From Cellulosimicrobium cellulans (GTDB lineage Bacteria; Actinomycetota; Actinomycetes; Actinomycetales; Cellulomonadaceae), in contig NZ_JAFGYF010000006.1 in assembly GCF_016921195.1 (NCBI RefSeq), forward strand, positions 62,001-126,000: 64,000 nucleotides of DNA, given 5' to 3'. The translations under genes were made by a program, and so were the position numbers. The notes under the pieces were generated by a model that was given only the letters and a program-made list of their open reading frames with translations, was not told the DNA's origin and ran no database searches. The stretch's first letter is position 1. The number at the start of each line of letters is the position of its first letter. Below, piece by piece: positions 40,095 through 48,108 of the stretch.

Positions 40095-41309
40095 TCAGTC
40101 GAGCGGGCCCAGCAGGGACTGCGCGACCGTGGAGTGCGCGGACTCGTCGTCGGACGGGTGGAAGATCCCGGCGAGCACGTCGCGGTACAGGCGGCCCAGC
40201 TCGTTCCCGGCGAAGTAGCTGGACCCGCCGGCGACGCGCACCATCTGGTCGACGACCGTCTTCGCGGTCTCCGTGGCGCGCACCTTGAGCCCCGCGGTCG
40301 CGCGGAACCAGCCCGCGCCGCGGTCGACGAGCGCGTCGAGCTCGCCCGCGACGGTGTCGATCTGCGGCCACACCGCGTCGAGCGCGAGAGCCGCGTCCGC
40401 GAGGCGCCAGCGGATGTCGGGATCCTGCGCGAGCGACGCGCCGTCGTTCTTCATCGACGTCCGGCGACGCGCCGCGGCGACGCCCAGCTCGAGCGCGCGC
40501 TCCGCGATCCCGGTGTAGACGGACGCGAGGAGGGTCTCGAACGTCGTGAAGATCCCGACGACGAGCGGGTCGAGCGTGGGGCCGGGCGCAAGGCGCCGGA
40601 CGACCCGGTCGGCCGGCGCGTGGGCGCCGTCGAGCACCGTGGATCGGGACTGCGACGCGCGCATGCCCATCGTGTCCCAGTCGTCGAGGACCTCGACGCC
40701 GGCGTCCCGGGGGACGAACGCGTGCACGAGGCGCGGGGCGTCGTCGGACGTCGTGTCCAGGCCGAGGACGCCGAGGCGCGTCCACGCGGGCGAGTTGGAC
40801 GTGAAGATCTTGCGGCCGTGGAACGTGTAGCCGCCCGCGCCGTCCGGACGTGCCTCGGTGCGCGAGCCGAGCAGGACGAGGTCGTTGCCGCCCTCGGAGT
40901 ACCCGAAGCCGAACACCTCGCCGCGACCGGCCTCCTCGAGCAGCCAGTCGAGCGAGTCGTCGCCGCGCTCGTGCAGGTAGCGCGCGACGCCGGTCCACAC
41001 GTGGTGCATGTTCACCGCGAGTGCCGTCGCGGGCGCCGCGCCCGCGAGCCGCGCCTGCTCGTGCGCGACCTCGCGCAGGCCGAGGCCGGCGCCGCCGAAC
41101 GACGTGGGCACGAGCGCGCGCAGGTATCCCGCCTCGATCAGGGCGGCGAGGTCCTCGTCGAAGAACGCGTTGTCGCGGTCGTAGCCCCCGGCGCGGCCGC
41201 GGACGGCGTCGAGGAGGTCGTCCGTGAGGAGCGTGCGCGGGGCGGGGAAGGGCGGAGCGAACGGCGTGGCGAGGGGCGCGGCGGACGGCGGGGGGACGGG
41301 CGTGGACAT
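40095..41309 (-). CDS. Acyl-CoA dehydrogenase-family flavoprotein
   Basis: 404 residues in the acyl-CoA dehydrogenase fold. N-terminal helical domain (about 25-130, 'AALIEAGYLRALVPTSFGGAGLGLREVAHEQARLAG'), beta domain ('GFGYSEGGNDLVLLGSRTEARPDG', 'GRKIFTSNSPAWTRLGVL', 'WDTMGMRASQSRSTVL') and C-terminal helices. The catalytic Glu of classical dehydrogenases is not evident, so this may be a monooxygenase-like or sulfur-compound-oxidising relative (SfnB/DszC-type) rather than a beta-oxidation enzyme; this is inference. A minus-strand TACGGT at 41374-41379 would give a leader of about 55 nt. Confidence 0.82.
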   Translation of the reverse strand: MSTPVPPPSAAPLATPFAPPFPAPRTLLTDDLLDAVRGRAGGYDRDNAFFDEDLAALIEAGYLRALVPTSFGGAGLGLREVAHEQARLAGAAPATALAVNMHHVWTGVARYLHERGDDSLDWLLEEAGRGEVFGFGYSEGGNDLVLLGSRTEARPDGAGGYTFHGRKIFTSNSPAWTRLGVLGLDTTSDDAPRLVHAFVPRDAGVEVLDDWDTMGMRASQSRSTVLDGAHAPADRVVRRLAPGPTLDPLVVGIFTTFETLLASVYTGIAERALELGVAAARRRTSMKNDGASLAQDPDIRWRLADAALALDAVWPQIDTVAGELDALVDRGAGWFRATAGLKVRATETAKTVVDQMVRVAGGSSYFAGNELGRLYRDVLAGIFHPSDDESAHSTVAQSLLGPLD

Positions 41310-41390
41310 GGCCTGCCTTCGGTCGGTGCGGACGGCGAGGGGCCCCGGCGACGTGCGTCACCGAGGCTCCTCCACCGTACGCCGGACCGG

Positions 41391-42422
41391 TCAGCCGACG
41401 AGCACCGGCGTCGGCTCCTCCGGGGACGGCAGGATGCGGCGCAGCACGTCGGCGAGCGTCACGACGCCGACGAACCGCTCGCCGTCCATGACGATCGCGA
41501 GCTGCTCGCTCGACTCGCGCATGCGCGCGAGCGCGGCGTGCACGGTCGTCCCCGACGCGAGCACGAACCCGGGGCGCGCGAGCTCCCCGGCGGGCCGGTC
41601 GTCCGGCTCCAGGAGCGTGTCGCGCACGTGCACGACCTTCGGGACGACGCTCCCGTTCTGGACGAGGATGCGCAGGTGCCCCGACCGGGCGGAGGCCGCG
41701 CGGACGTCCGCCGCCGTGGCCGTCGCGGGGACCGACGTCGGGCGGCCCTCGGCCGGCACGAGCGCGTCGACCGTGAGGGTCTCGAGCTCGATGACGCCCG
41801 AGATCTGGACGCGGTACGACGCCTCGAGCGCGCCGACGTTCGCCGAGTGCTCCACGAGGTGCCGCAGGGTCGCGGGGTCCTGCCCGCCGCCCTCGACGTT
41901 CTCGACGGGCTCGACGCCCACGGCCCGCACGCAGCGGTTCGCGAGCGCGTTGAGCCAGCGCAGGAGCGGGCGGAAGGCCCACATGAACCCGCGCATCGGC
42001 AGCGCCAGCAGGGTGGCCGAGCGCTCCGGGTGCGCGATCGCCCAGGACTTGGGCGCCATCTCGCCGATGACGAGGTGGAGGAACGTCACGACGACGAGCG
42101 CGAGCACGAAGCCCGCGACGTCGGCGGCCCACAGCGGTGCGCCCCAGGTCTCGAAGACCGGGGTGAGCCAGTGGTGCACCGCGGGCTTGGTGATGGCGCC
42201 CAGCGCGAGCGTGCACGCCGTGATGCCGAGCTGCGCACCGGCCATGAGCAGCGTGAGCTCGTTCGAGCTGCGCAGCGCGGCGCGCGCCGCGCGGCTCGCC
42301 GGCGCGGCGTCCTCGAGCCGGTGCCGCTTGGCGCCGAGGAGCGCGAACTCCACGGCGACGAAGAACGCGCTGAGCGCGATGATGGCGACGGTCGCCACGA
42401 CGACGACCCAGGGGTTGCTCAT
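41391..42422 (-). CDS. CNNM/CBS protein ('hemolysin family'), second of coupled pair
   Basis: 343 residues. CNNM membrane domain (about 1-195; 'IIALSAFFVAVEFALLGAKRHRLED', 'VVTFLHLVIGEMAPKSWAIAHPE') followed by a divergent CBS pair (about 205-343; 'LASGTTVHAALARMRESSEQLAIVMDGERFVGVVTLADVLRRI'). The C-terminal CorC_HlyC domain is missing, so it is shorter than its partner and its 18.6-kb paralogue. The start overlaps the upstream partner's stop (ATGA). The two probably form a hetero-oligomeric ion transporter or regulator. Confidence 0.9.
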   Translation of the reverse strand: MSNPWVVVVATVAIIALSAFFVAVEFALLGAKRHRLEDAAPASRAARAALRSSNELTLLMAGAQLGITACTLALGAITKPAVHHWLTPVFETWGAPLWAADVAGFVLALVVVTFLHLVIGEMAPKSWAIAHPERSATLLALPMRGFMWAFRPLLRWLNALANRCVRAVGVEPVENVEGGGQDPATLRHLVEHSANVGALEASYRVQISGVIELETLTVDALVPAEGRPTSVPATATAADVRAASARSGHLRILVQNGSVVPKVVHVRDTLLEPDDRPAGELARPGFVLASGTTVHAALARMRESSEQLAIVMDGERFVGVVTLADVLRRILPSPEEPTPVLVG

Positions 42423-43849
42423 CGGGTCTCCTCCGCTGCGTCCGTCGGGCGGGCAGTCTCGTGCGTGGTGGGGTGCGCGTCGTCGTCCGCCGGGGCGTCG
42501 CCCCGCTGCTCGACGAGCCGGACGCGCACGAGGCGCGGCACGTGCCGCTCGACCGACAGGACGTCGACGACGAGCGTGCGGTGCACGGGCTCGTCGTGGA
42601 CGAGGTCGGCCGGGTCGTCCGGGAGCGGGACCTCGATCGTGTCGCCCGCGCGCGGCAGGGCGCCGTGCTGGGCGATGAGGAGCCCGGAGACCGTCTCGTG
42701 GTCGCCGCGGGGCAGGTCGTGGCCGAGCGCGCGCTCCGCCTCGTCGACGTGGACGTCGCCGCCCATGACCCACACGCCGTCCTCCTCGGCCGTGACCGTG
42801 ACGGGCTGCTCCGGGTCGTGCTCGTCGGTGATCTCGCCCACGAGCTCCTCGGCGAGGTCCTCGACGGTCAGCACGCCGGTGAAACCGCCGTACTCGTCGA
42901 TGACGCACGCGAGCTGGTTGCGCGTGGAGTTGAGCTGCGCGAGCGCGTCGGGCAGCGTCATCGCCGTCGGCAGCACGACGGCCGGGCGCATGAGGTCGGT
43001 CACGGCAGCGTCGTCGGGCAGGTCGGTCGCGAGGACGTCGGCGAGCTGGACGACGCCGAGCGGCTGGTCGGTCTCGTCGACCACCGGGTAGCGCGTGTGC
43101 GCGCGGGCCATGAGCTCGCGCACCTCGGCGACCGTGGCCTCGGGGCGCACCGTGCCGACGCGCGAGCGGGGGATCATCGCGTGCTCGACGTCCTGCTGGG
43201 GGAAGTCGAGGATGCGGTCGAGCAGCACGGACAGCTCGTCGGGCAGGTCCCCGCTCTCACGCGAGTCGGCCACGATGTGCTCGAGGTCGCGCGCGGTCGC
43301 GGTGTTGTCGACGTCGTGCACTGGCTCGATCTTCAGCAGGCGCAGCAGGGCGTTGGACGCCTTGTCGAACACCGCGATGAGCCAGCCGAACACCGTGAGG
43401 TACGCGGACGTGGAGCGCGCCAGGCCCTTCGCGAGCGGCTCGGGCCGGGCGATGGCGAGGTTCTTGGGGAACAGCTCGCCGAAGAGCATCTGGACGATCG
43501 TCGAGAGCACGAGGGCGAGGACGGTGCCCACCGCCACGCCGACGCCCGTGGGGACGCCGACGCCGCCGAGCATCGTGCCCAGCGACTCGCCGATGAGGGG
43601 CTCGGCCACGTAGCCGACGAGGAGTCCCGTCACGGTGATGCCGAGCTGGGCCCCGGACAGGACGAAGGACGTGCGCCGGGTGACGGCGAGCGCGCGCCGG
43701 GCCGACTCGTCGCCGGCCTCCGCCTTGGCCCCCAGGCGGGAGCGGTCGACGGTCATGTAGGCGAACTCCTGGGCGACGAAGTAGGCCGTCGCCGCCGTGA
43801 TCGCGAGAACCACGAGGAGCCCGAGCAGGAGGGAGAGGAAGGTCGTCAT
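42419..43849 (-). CDS. CNNM/CBS/CorC_HlyC protein ('hemolysin family'), first of coupled pair
   Basis: 476 residues with all three parts: CNNM (about 1-195, 'ITAATAYFVAQEFAYMTVDRSRLG' and 'VQMLFGELFPKNLAIARPEPL'), a CBS pair (about 215-345, 'HAMIPRSRVGTVRPEATVAEV' and 'VIDEYGGFTGVLTVEDLAEELVGEITDE') and a CorC_HlyC domain (about 355-435). A Glu/Asp/Pro-rich tail ends the protein. The stop overlaps the next gene. A divergent ddl starts 200 nt away; a minus-strand CATAGT (43924-43929) may be its -10 and overlaps TATGGT on the plus strand. Confidence 0.92.
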   Translation of the reverse strand: MTTFLSLLLGLLVVLAITAATAYFVAQEFAYMTVDRSRLGAKAEAGDESARRALAVTRRTSFVLSGAQLGITVTGLLVGYVAEPLIGESLGTMLGGVGVPTGVGVAVGTVLALVLSTIVQMLFGELFPKNLAIARPEPLAKGLARSTSAYLTVFGWLIAVFDKASNALLRLLKIEPVHDVDNTATARDLEHIVADSRESGDLPDELSVLLDRILDFPQQDVEHAMIPRSRVGTVRPEATVAEVRELMARAHTRYPVVDETDQPLGVVQLADVLATDLPDDAAVTDLMRPAVVLPTAMTLPDALAQLNSTRNQLACVIDEYGGFTGVLTVEDLAEELVGEITDEHDPEQPVTVTAEEDGVWVMGGDVHVDEAERALGHDLPRGDHETVSGLLIAQHGALPRAGDTIEVPLPDDPADLVHDEPVHRTLVVDVLSVERHVPRLVRVRLVEQRGDAPADDDAHPTTHETARPTDAAEETR

Positions 43850-44043
43850 CGTGCCCGCACCGCCCTCCGGTCGTCGGGGACGCGTTCGCGCGTCCGCTCG
43901 CTGCCGGGGCCGGTGCGGCCGGGACTATGGTCGGGGTCGTCGGCCGCGGGGGCCTCGAGAGTCGTGTCTTCCACGGCACTCCCAACGCAGGACGTCCCCG
44001 GATCGTTCCCGGTGACGCGTCGGGTACGCGAGCAGGCGTCCGG

Positions 44044-44049
44044 TAGGGT
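44044..44049 (+). promoter_or_regulatory. -10 hexamer of ddl
   Basis: TAGGGT, 8 nt before the ATG at 44058. Confidence 0.4.
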
Positions 44050-44057
44050 CGTCCGCG

Positions 44058-45227
44058 ATGTCCAGCCAGAGCCCCGACCGGTCCGTGCCGTCCACCGACG
44101 AGCACCCCACCGGCGCGCCCCGCAAGCCCCGCGTCCTCGTGCTGTTCGGGGGGCGCTCCGGTGAGCACGCCATCTCCGCGGCGACCGCCGCGGGCGTCCT
44201 GCGCGCGATCGACCGGTCGCGCTACGACGTCGTCCCCGTCGGGATCACGACGACGGGGGAGTGGGTCCTCGCGGCCGACGAGCCCGCACGCTGGGAGATC
44301 ACGGAAGGGCGCCTGCCGCAGGTCGAGCCGACGGGCGAGGAGGTCATCCTCCCCCTGTCGACCGGGCGGCGGGAGCTGCGCGTCCTCACCCCGGGCGACG
44401 TCCCGCGCGTGCTCGGCGAGGTGGACGTCGTCTTCCCGCTGCTGCACGGCCCGTACGGCGAGGACGGCACGCTCCAGGGGATGCTCGAGCTCGCCGACGT
44501 CCGCTACGTCGGCGCGGGCGTCCTGGCGTCCGCCGTCGGCATGGACAAGCACTTCATGAAGCTCGTGCTCGCGGGCGAGGGTCTGCCCGTCTCGCCGTAC
44601 ACCGTGATCCGCCCGGGCGAGTTCGAGCGCGACCCGGAGGCGTGGACGCAGACCGTGGCGGCTCTCGGCCTGCCCGTCTTCGTCAAGCCCGCGCGCGCCG
44701 GGTCGAGCCTCGGCATCTCCAAGGTCGACGACCTCGCGGACCTCCCCGCGGCCGTCGCCGCCGCGCAGGAGCACGACCCCAAGGTGATCGTCGAGGCGGG
44801 CGTCGTCGGACGGGAGATCGAGTGCGCCGTCCTCGGGGGCCGCGGGGGCGCGCGTCCGCGCGCGTCGCTGCCCGGCGAGATCGTCGTCACGGGCGAGGCG
44901 CACGACTTCTACGACTTCGAGGCCAAGTACCTCGACGAGGCCGGGGTCGAGCTGTCGTGCCCGGCCGACCTGCCCGAGCACCTCGTCGAGCGCGTGCGCG
45001 AGATCGCGATCCGCACGTTCGAGGCGGTCGGCGCCGAGGGCCTCTCGCGCGTCGACGTCTTCGTCACGCCCGACGAGCAGGTCGTCGTCAACGAGATCAA
45101 CACGATGCCCGGCTTCACGCCGTTCTCGATGTACCCGCGCATGTGGGAGAAGTCGGGGCTGAGCTACCCCGAGCTCATCGACGAGCTCGTCGCGCTCGCG
45201 CTCGAGCGGCCCACCGGCCTGCGCTGA
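44058..45227 (+). CDS. ddl: D-alanine--D-alanine ligase
   Basis: 389 residues of the ATP-grasp fold. It makes the D-Ala-D-Ala dipeptide for peptidoglycan. The N-terminal 'VLFGGRSGEHAIS' and the catalytic 'PLLHGPYGEDGTLQGML' block are followed by 'FVKPARAGSSLGISKV' (ATP and the Ser of the omega loop) and 'VVNEINTMPGFTPFSMYP' (metal-binding Glu and Asn). About 20 residues of Pro/Asp/Ser-rich lead precede the fold. Located after gpsA by conserved synteny, with a convergent DUF3515 gene behind it. Confidence 0.96.
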   Translation: MSSQSPDRSVPSTDEHPTGAPRKPRVLVLFGGRSGEHAISAATAAGVLRAIDRSRYDVVPVGITTTGEWVLAADEPARWEITEGRLPQVEPTGEEVILPLSTGRRELRVLTPGDVPRVLGEVDVVFPLLHGPYGEDGTLQGMLELADVRYVGAGVLASAVGMDKHFMKLVLAGEGLPVSPYTVIRPGEFERDPEAWTQTVAALGLPVFVKPARAGSSLGISKVDDLADLPAAVAAAQEHDPKVIVEAGVVGREIECAVLGGRGGARPRASLPGEIVVTGEAHDFYDFEAKYLDEAGVELSCPADLPEHLVERVREIAIRTFEAVGAEGLSRVDVFVTPDEQVVVNEINTMPGFTPFSMYPRMWEKSGLSYPELIDELVALALERPTGLR

Positions 45228-45232
45228 CCGCC

Positions 45233-45256
45233 CGGCCGCGGTCGGACCCGCGGCCG
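45233..45256. terminator. Hairpin between convergent ddl and DUF3515 gene
   Basis: CGGCCGCGG (45233-45241) pairs with CCGCGGCCG (45248-45256) around 6 nt, just after the ddl stop and shortly before the stop of the opposing gene. It can serve both. Confidence 0.6.
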
Positions 45257-45266
45257 CGCCCCCGGC

Positions 45267-45827
45267 TCACCCCACGTCGGCCACGCCGACGCACGCGCGC
45301 GTCTGCGGGACCTCCATGACCGCGCGGCCGAGGTCCGCGATGAACGACGTCGAGTGGCCCTCGGTGACGGCGGGCGGCACGACGACCTGCACCGCGGGGT
45401 CGCGACCGTAGGTCGTGAACGTCCACGTGCCGGCGTCCTCGACGACGAGCCAGTCCACGCTGCCGCCCTCGGACTCGACGCTCTGGCACGCGGTCGTCGT
45501 GGGCCCGGGCACCTCGACGCCGCACCGCAGCGTCACCGCAGCACCGGGCTCGCCCCACGCCGCCGTGGCCTGGCTCGTCGTGCCGACCTTCGGCAGGTCC
45601 TCGCCCAGCGACTCGGGCAGCGCGAGCACGACGTCCGCGCACAGCGGGTTCTGCGCGTCGTCCGCCACCGGGACACCGATCCGCGGCGCGCACGCGGCGG
45701 TCGCGACGACCGCGCCGAGGAGCGCGGGCACGGCGAGCCGGCGGGCCAGGGGACGCCGCGACGAGCGGCGAGGCCGGGACGCGCGGTGGCGGGAGGACGG
45801 CGAGGCGGGAGGGACGACGTCGGGCAC
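45267..45827 (-). CDS. DUF3515 lipoprotein
   Basis: 186 residues. A long basic lead is followed by a hydrophobic segment and a lipobox-like 'LGAVVATAAC' (Cys about residue 46). The mature part has 'CADVVLALPESLGEDLPKVGTTSQATAAWGEP', 'VTLRCGVEVPGPTTTACQSVESEGG' and 'TFTTYGRDPAVQVVVPP', typical of DUF3515. Two cysteines (LRCG, TACQ) could form a disulfide. Its position between ddl and thiL is conserved in Actinobacteria. The GTG start has TACGGT 6 nt upstream. Function unknown. Confidence 0.88.
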   Translation of the reverse strand: MPDVVPPASPSSRHRASRPRRSSRRPLARRLAVPALLGAVVATAACAPRIGVPVADDAQNPLCADVVLALPESLGEDLPKVGTTSQATAAWGEPGAAVTLRCGVEVPGPTTTACQSVESEGGSVDWLVVEDAGTWTFTTYGRDPAVQVVVPPAVTEGHSTSFIADLGRAVMEVPQTRACVGVADVG

Positions 45828-45833
45828 GCGACC

Positions 45834-45839
45834 ACCGTA
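45834..45839 (-). promoter_or_regulatory. -10 hexamer of leaderless DUF3515 gene
   Basis: TACGGT on the minus strand, 6 nt before the GTG at 45827. Confidence 0.55.
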
Positions 45840-45879
45840 GCGGCCCGCGGCGGGTGCCCGTGACCGCCCGGGCGACGAC

Positions 45880-45885
45880 TAGGGT
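45880..45885 (+). promoter_or_regulatory. -10 hexamer of leaderless thiL
   Basis: TAGGGT, then 6 nt, then the GTG at 45892. The two divergent -10 hexamers are 40 nt apart. Confidence 0.55.
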
Positions 45886-45891
45886 GGCGCC

Positions 45892-46902
45892 GTGAGCGAG
45901 ACGCCCCTGCTGGTCCGCGACGTGCCCGAGGAGGCGCTCCTCGCCCGGATCTTCCCCCTGCTGCCCACCGCGCCGACCACCCTCGTCGGGCCGGGGGACG
46001 ACTGCGCCGTCGTCGCGGCGCCCGACGGCCGCTACGTCGTGTCGACCGACGTCCTCGTCGAGGACCGGCACTTCCGCCGGCGCTGGTCGTCCGGGTACGA
46101 CGTCGGCTGGCGGGCCGCGGTGCAGAACCTCGCGGACGTCGTGTCCATGGGCGCGCGCCCCGCGGCGCTCGTGGTGTCGCTCGTCATGCCGGGCGACCTG
46201 CCCGTCGACTGGGTCATCGGCCTCGCGCGCGGCCTCGCCGACGCGTGCACGCCGCTGGGTGCCGCCGTCGTCGGCGGGGACCTGTCCGGGGGCGACCAGG
46301 TCGTCGTCGCGGTCACCGTCCACGGCGACCTCGAGGGCCGCGAGCCCGTCCTGCGCTCCGGCGCGCGCCCGGACGACGTCGTGGCCCTCGCCGGGACGCT
46401 CGGGAGGTCCGCCGCGGGTCTCGCGCTGCTCGACGCCGACCGGGCCGACGTCGACGACGCGCTCGTCCTCGCGCACCTGCGCCCCGACCCCCCGCTCGCC
46501 GCGGGTCCCGCGGCCGCCGACGCCGGCGCGACCGCGATGATGGACGTGTCCGACGGGCTGCTGCGGGACGCGGGCCGGATGGCGCGGGCGAGCGGCGTCG
46601 TCGTGGACCTCGAGCTCGCCGCTCTGGGTGTGGACCGCGACCGGCTGCGCGCGGCGGGCGCGGCGCTCGACGGCGCGAGCGGGGACGGTGCCGGGGCGAG
46701 CGACGGCGACCGCGCCGACGGCTGGGTGCTGTCGGGAGGCGAGGACCACGCGCTGCTCGCGACGTTCCCCGCGGACGTCGACCTGCCGGACGGGTTCCGC
46801 GCGATCGGCACCGTCCGACGTACGGGGTGCGGCGACCCCGGTGTCCGGGTCGACGGCCGCGTCGCGCGCCGCGCGACCGGCTGGGACCACTTCCGCGCCT
46901 GA
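45892..46902 (+). CDS. thiL: Thiamine-monophosphate kinase
   Basis: 336 residues of the PurM/ThiL fold. It phosphorylates thiamine phosphate to thiamine diphosphate, the last step in cofactor synthesis. 'VGPGDDCAVVAAPDGRYVVSTDVLVEDRHFRR' (nucleotide and metal site), 'AVQNLADVVSMGARPAALVVSL' and 'GGDLSGGDQVVVAVTVHG' are canonical. A Gly/Ala/Asp insertion of about 15 residues (GASGDGAGASDGDRADG) lies near the C-terminus. It ends 10 nt before the stop of the convergent acetyltransferase gene. Confidence 0.95.
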   Translation: MSETPLLVRDVPEEALLARIFPLLPTAPTTLVGPGDDCAVVAAPDGRYVVSTDVLVEDRHFRRRWSSGYDVGWRAAVQNLADVVSMGARPAALVVSLVMPGDLPVDWVIGLARGLADACTPLGAAVVGGDLSGGDQVVVAVTVHGDLEGREPVLRSGARPDDVVALAGTLGRSAAGLALLDADRADVDDALVLAHLRPDPPLAAGPAAADAGATAMMDVSDGLLRDAGRMARASGVVVDLELAALGVDRDRLRAAGAALDGASGDGAGASDGDRADGWVLSGGEDHALLATFPADVDLPDGFRAIGTVRRTGCGDPGVRVDGRVARRATGWDHFRA

Positions 46903-46911
46903 GCGCGACGG

Positions 46912-47427
46912 TCAGCTCCGGCGGTAGCGCACCGCGGTGAGGTCCTTGCCGCCGATGTCGTCGCGGCGCTCGACGCCGTCGGGCGTGAAGCCGTGGCGGC
47001 GGTAGAAGCGGCGCGCGCGCTCCGCGTCCTCGAGGACCCAGAGCGTGACGGTCGTGCCGGGGCGAACCTCGCCCAGCATGGTCCGCATGAGGTCGCGCGC
47101 GACGCCCCGCCCCCAGGACTCGGGGTCGAGGTAGATGGCGTAGATCTCGAGGTCGCCGGGCTCGGCGTCCTCGTCACGGCTCGGGCCGAGCGTCGCGAAG
47201 CCGATCGTGCGGCCGTCGGCGTCGGCGAGCCAGGTGCGGGCCCCGGCGGTGGCGAGGCTCTGGACCCAGTGCTTCTCGCGCTGGTCGTGGTCGAGCGAGG
47301 CCAGGTACTCGTCGGGGACGATGCCCGCGTAGGCACCCCGCCACGACGCGATGTGCACGGCCGCGATGGCGCTCGCGTCCGCGGGAGCGGCCGGGCGGAT
47401 GGTTACCTCGCTCAGTTCCGTCACCAT
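46912..47427 (-). CDS. GNAT-family N-acetyltransferase
   Basis: 171 residues. Typical GNAT: 'VTIRPAAPADASAIAAVHIASWRGAYAGIVPD' (motifs C/D), 'LEIYAIYLDPESWGRGVARDLMRTML' (acetyl-CoA-binding Q/RxxGxG/A, here GRGVAR), 'VTLWVLEDAERARRFYRRHGF' (motif B). This is the PhnO/RimI-like class; the acceptor is unknown. The ATG at 47427 has CAGTCT 6 nt upstream on the minus strand, so leaderless initiation is plausible; a TTG at 47433 is a longer alternative. Confidence 0.85.
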   Translation of the reverse strand: MVTELSEVTIRPAAPADASAIAAVHIASWRGAYAGIVPDEYLASLDHDQREKHWVQSLATAGARTWLADADGRTIGFATLGPSRDEDAEPGDLEIYAIYLDPESWGRGVARDLMRTMLGEVRPGTTVTLWVLEDAERARRFYRRHGFTPDGVERRDDIGGKDLTAVRYRRS

Positions 47428-47542
47428 GCACAAAGACTGCCACCCGGGTGGCGATCCACCAAACCGCTTTGTCCCGATCTCCAGGAGATCTCCGCATCTG
47501 CCGGTGGCCAGGGAGCCACCGCCGCGACCAGCGCACAGACGA

Positions 47543-47576
47543 CGAGAGCGCCTGCCGGGACCGGCAGACGCTCTCG
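47543..47576 (-). terminator. Terminator hairpin of rpmB
   Basis: CGAGAGCG-CTGCCGG (47543-47550, 47552-47558) pairs with CCGGCAG-CGCTCTCG (47561-47567, 47569-47576), with one C-A mismatch. It lies 20 nt past the rpmB stop. Confidence 0.75.
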
Positions 47577-47595
47577 TGCGGAGTCTCGCGATTGC

Positions 47596-47787
47596 TCAGG
47601 CGGGGCGGGTGACCTTCCCGGCCTTGAGGCAGGAGGTGCACACGTTGAGACGCTTGGGCGTCCCCGCGACCACGGCGCGCACACGCTGGATGTTCGGGTT
47701 CCAGCGGCGCTTCGTGCGGATGTGGGAGTGCGAGATGCTGTGCCCGAAGCCCGGGCCCTTGCCGCAGACGTCGCAGTTGGCAGCCAC
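47596..47787 (-). CDS. rpmB: 50S ribosomal protein L28, zinc-binding type
   Basis: 63 residues, a normal L28 length. 'CDVCGKGPGFGHSISHSHIRTKRRWNPNIQRV' and 'LNVCTSCLKAGKVTRPA' are canonical. Two CxxC pairs (Cys5/Cys8 region and near residue 51) mark the zinc-containing C+ form, which many Actinobacteria replace with a C- paralogue under zinc limitation. The GTG follows AGGAGA by about 6 nt. A minus-strand TACCCT (47923-47928) is the best -10 and would give a leader of about 130 nt. Confidence 0.96.
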   Translation of the reverse strand: MAANCDVCGKGPGFGHSISHSHIRTKRRWNPNIQRVRAVVAGTPKRLNVCTSCLKAGKVTRPA

Positions 47788-48108
47788 GGTTTCTCCTGAT
47801 CGTCGTGCACGTCGCGCACGCAGCGGCGACGTCCTGAATGGTCTGTAGGGTGTCGCGCCCGGTGTTCCTCGGCGGCTCCTCGACGGTGTCGAGGGCGCGC
47901 GAAGCACCCGGGCAACCTCGTCAGGGTAGCCGATCCGAGGGCCTGAGCTCAAACCGGGTGCTCGTCACACCCGCCGGCCGCCCCTCGTGGCCCGCCGTGC
48001 GCCTCGACGGCCCGCACGGTTGACTACCGTGGTCCCGACGGCCCGCCGTGCCGTCCGACCGTCAGGCCGCCCGGCCGGGTCGCCCCGAGCGCGAGGAGCC
48101 GGTCCGAC
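47788..48108. other. Intergenic region between divergent rpmB and DAK2 gene
   Basis: 321 nt without a supported gene. It holds the likely rpmB -10 (minus strand TACCCT, 47923-47928) and a plus-strand TACCGT (48025-48030) that would give the DAK2 gene a leader of about 70 nt. I saw no Zur-like AT-rich operator and no convincing regulatory RNA fold. Confidence 0.45.

Noticed and set aside
39966-43091. 1041-codon plus-strand frame opposite three minus-strand genes
   Set aside because: Composition is Arg/Glu/Asp/His-biased, it is antisense to the acyl-CoA dehydrogenase and CNNM genes, and it has no start signal.
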